From Amylibacter sp. (GTDB taxonomy: Bacteria > Pseudomonadota > Alphaproteobacteria > Rhodobacterales > Rhodobacteraceae): DNA of 6,704 nucleotides. This document shows positions 6,288 to 6,704 of the stretch, in pieces. Under the pieces are notes generated by a model. That model ran no database searches. It was not told the DNA's origin and worked only from the letters and a program-made list of their open reading frames with translations. Position 1 is the stretch's first letter; each line of letters starts with the position of its first letter. A program made the position numbers and the translations under genes. The DNA is taken from positions 1-6,704 of the forward strand of contig DAOUQS010000112.1 in NCBI GenBank assembly GCA_030625465.1, given 5' to 3'.

Positions 6288-6387
6288 GGATGATAAATCG
6301 CAGACAGTTCTTGCCCTGTGACATTAAATGCATAGATACATAACTAACAGGTCCATAGCGACCCCAACCTGAATTAAGGACATAAAA

Positions 6388-6704
6388 ATGAAAACCGGCG
6401 TTACCCTACCAGATGTAATTTTCCACACACGCGTGCGCGACGAAGCCATTGGTGGCGACAATCCGTTTCGCTGGGAAGACAAAACAACAGCAGACTATTT
6501 TGCCAATAAGCGCGTGGTTTTGTTTTCATTGCCCGGTGCCTTCACCCCGACATGTTCAACTTACCAATTGCCGGGCTTCGAAAATAATTTTGAAGCGTTC
6601 AAGGCCAAAGGCATTGATGCGATCTATTGCATGTCGGTAAACGACAGCTACGTTATGAACAAATGGGCCCAATCCCAGAACCTGGAAAATGTAAGCGTTA
6701 TTCC
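6388..6704 (+). CDS. Peroxiredoxin of the Prx5/redoxin type, C-terminus outside the window
   Basis: The first 105 complete residues are present and the gene runs off the right edge. The thioredoxin-fold peroxidase signature is LPGAFTPTCSTYQLPGF at 48-64, with peroxidatic Cys56 in the TPTC motif, preceded by the hydrophobic strand RVVLFSL. IYCMSVNDSYVMNKWA at 79-94 is also characteristic of the Prx5-type (AhpC/TSA-redoxin, PF08534) family. Members reduce H2O2 and organic hydroperoxides with thioredoxin, glutaredoxin or glutathione in the cytosol. Whether a resolving cysteine or fused glutaredoxin domain follows cannot be seen; C81 is the only other cysteine present. The ATG at 6388 has AAGGA 7 bases upstream (6376-6380). 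It diverges from lipA, whose Fe-S clusters are oxidant-sensitive, across a spacer with two dyad elements. Confidence 0.93.
   Translation, partial: MKTGVTLPDVIFHTRVRDEAIGGDNPFRWEDKTTADYFANKRVVLFSLPGAFTPTCSTYQLPGFENNFEAFKAKGIDAIYCMSVNDSYVMNKWAQSQNLENVSVI

Overview
The window looks like a stretch of alphaproteobacterial chromosome, most likely a marine Rhodobacterales (roseobacter-type) bacterium of moderate GC. This is inferred from protein style: a COQ10/RatA START-domain protein, a class I nitronate monooxygenase, a RhlE-like helicase, a LipA with a lysine- and proline-rich N-terminus, and a Prx5-type peroxiredoxin. Genes are densely packed with short spacers. There is no rRNA, tRNA, insertion sequence, phage gene, CRISPR array or defence island. 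Most of the content is housekeeping.

Layout. Left block, minus strand: a START-domain protein of the COQ10/RatA family (1334-1795) is followed 6 bases later by a nitronate monooxygenase-like flavoenzyme (263-1327). After an 86-base gap comes the N-terminus of an FAD-dependent oxidoreductase that runs off the left edge (1-176). Middle block, plus strand: hypoxanthine phosphoribosyltransferase hpt (1907-2446) diverges from the COQ10-like gene across a 111-base spacer holding a 21-base tandem duplication. It is followed after 25 bases by a class A FAD monooxygenase (2472-3539), and then by a 517-residue protein joining an N-terminal cold-shock domain to a complete RhlE-like DEAD-box RNA helicase (3655-5208). 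Right block: lipoyl synthase lipA (5255-6205, minus) converges on the helicase gene, and a long hairpin covers the lipA stop codon. lipA diverges from a peroxiredoxin gene (6388 to the right edge) across a 182-base spacer with two inverted repeats.

Functional picture. Three flavoproteins, a quinone-linked START protein, the oxygen-sensitive 4Fe-4S enzyme LipA and a peroxiredoxin lie close together. The shared theme of oxidative and respiratory metabolism is an inference from gene content, not a demonstrated pathway. hpt serves purine salvage. The most distinctive element is the cold-shock-domain/DEAD-box fusion, which puts a passive RNA-melting domain and an ATP-driven RNA remodeller on one chain. 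The most testable regulatory elements are the two dyads between lipA and the peroxiredoxin gene and the tandem repeat upstream of hpt. I see no clearly new multi-gene system.
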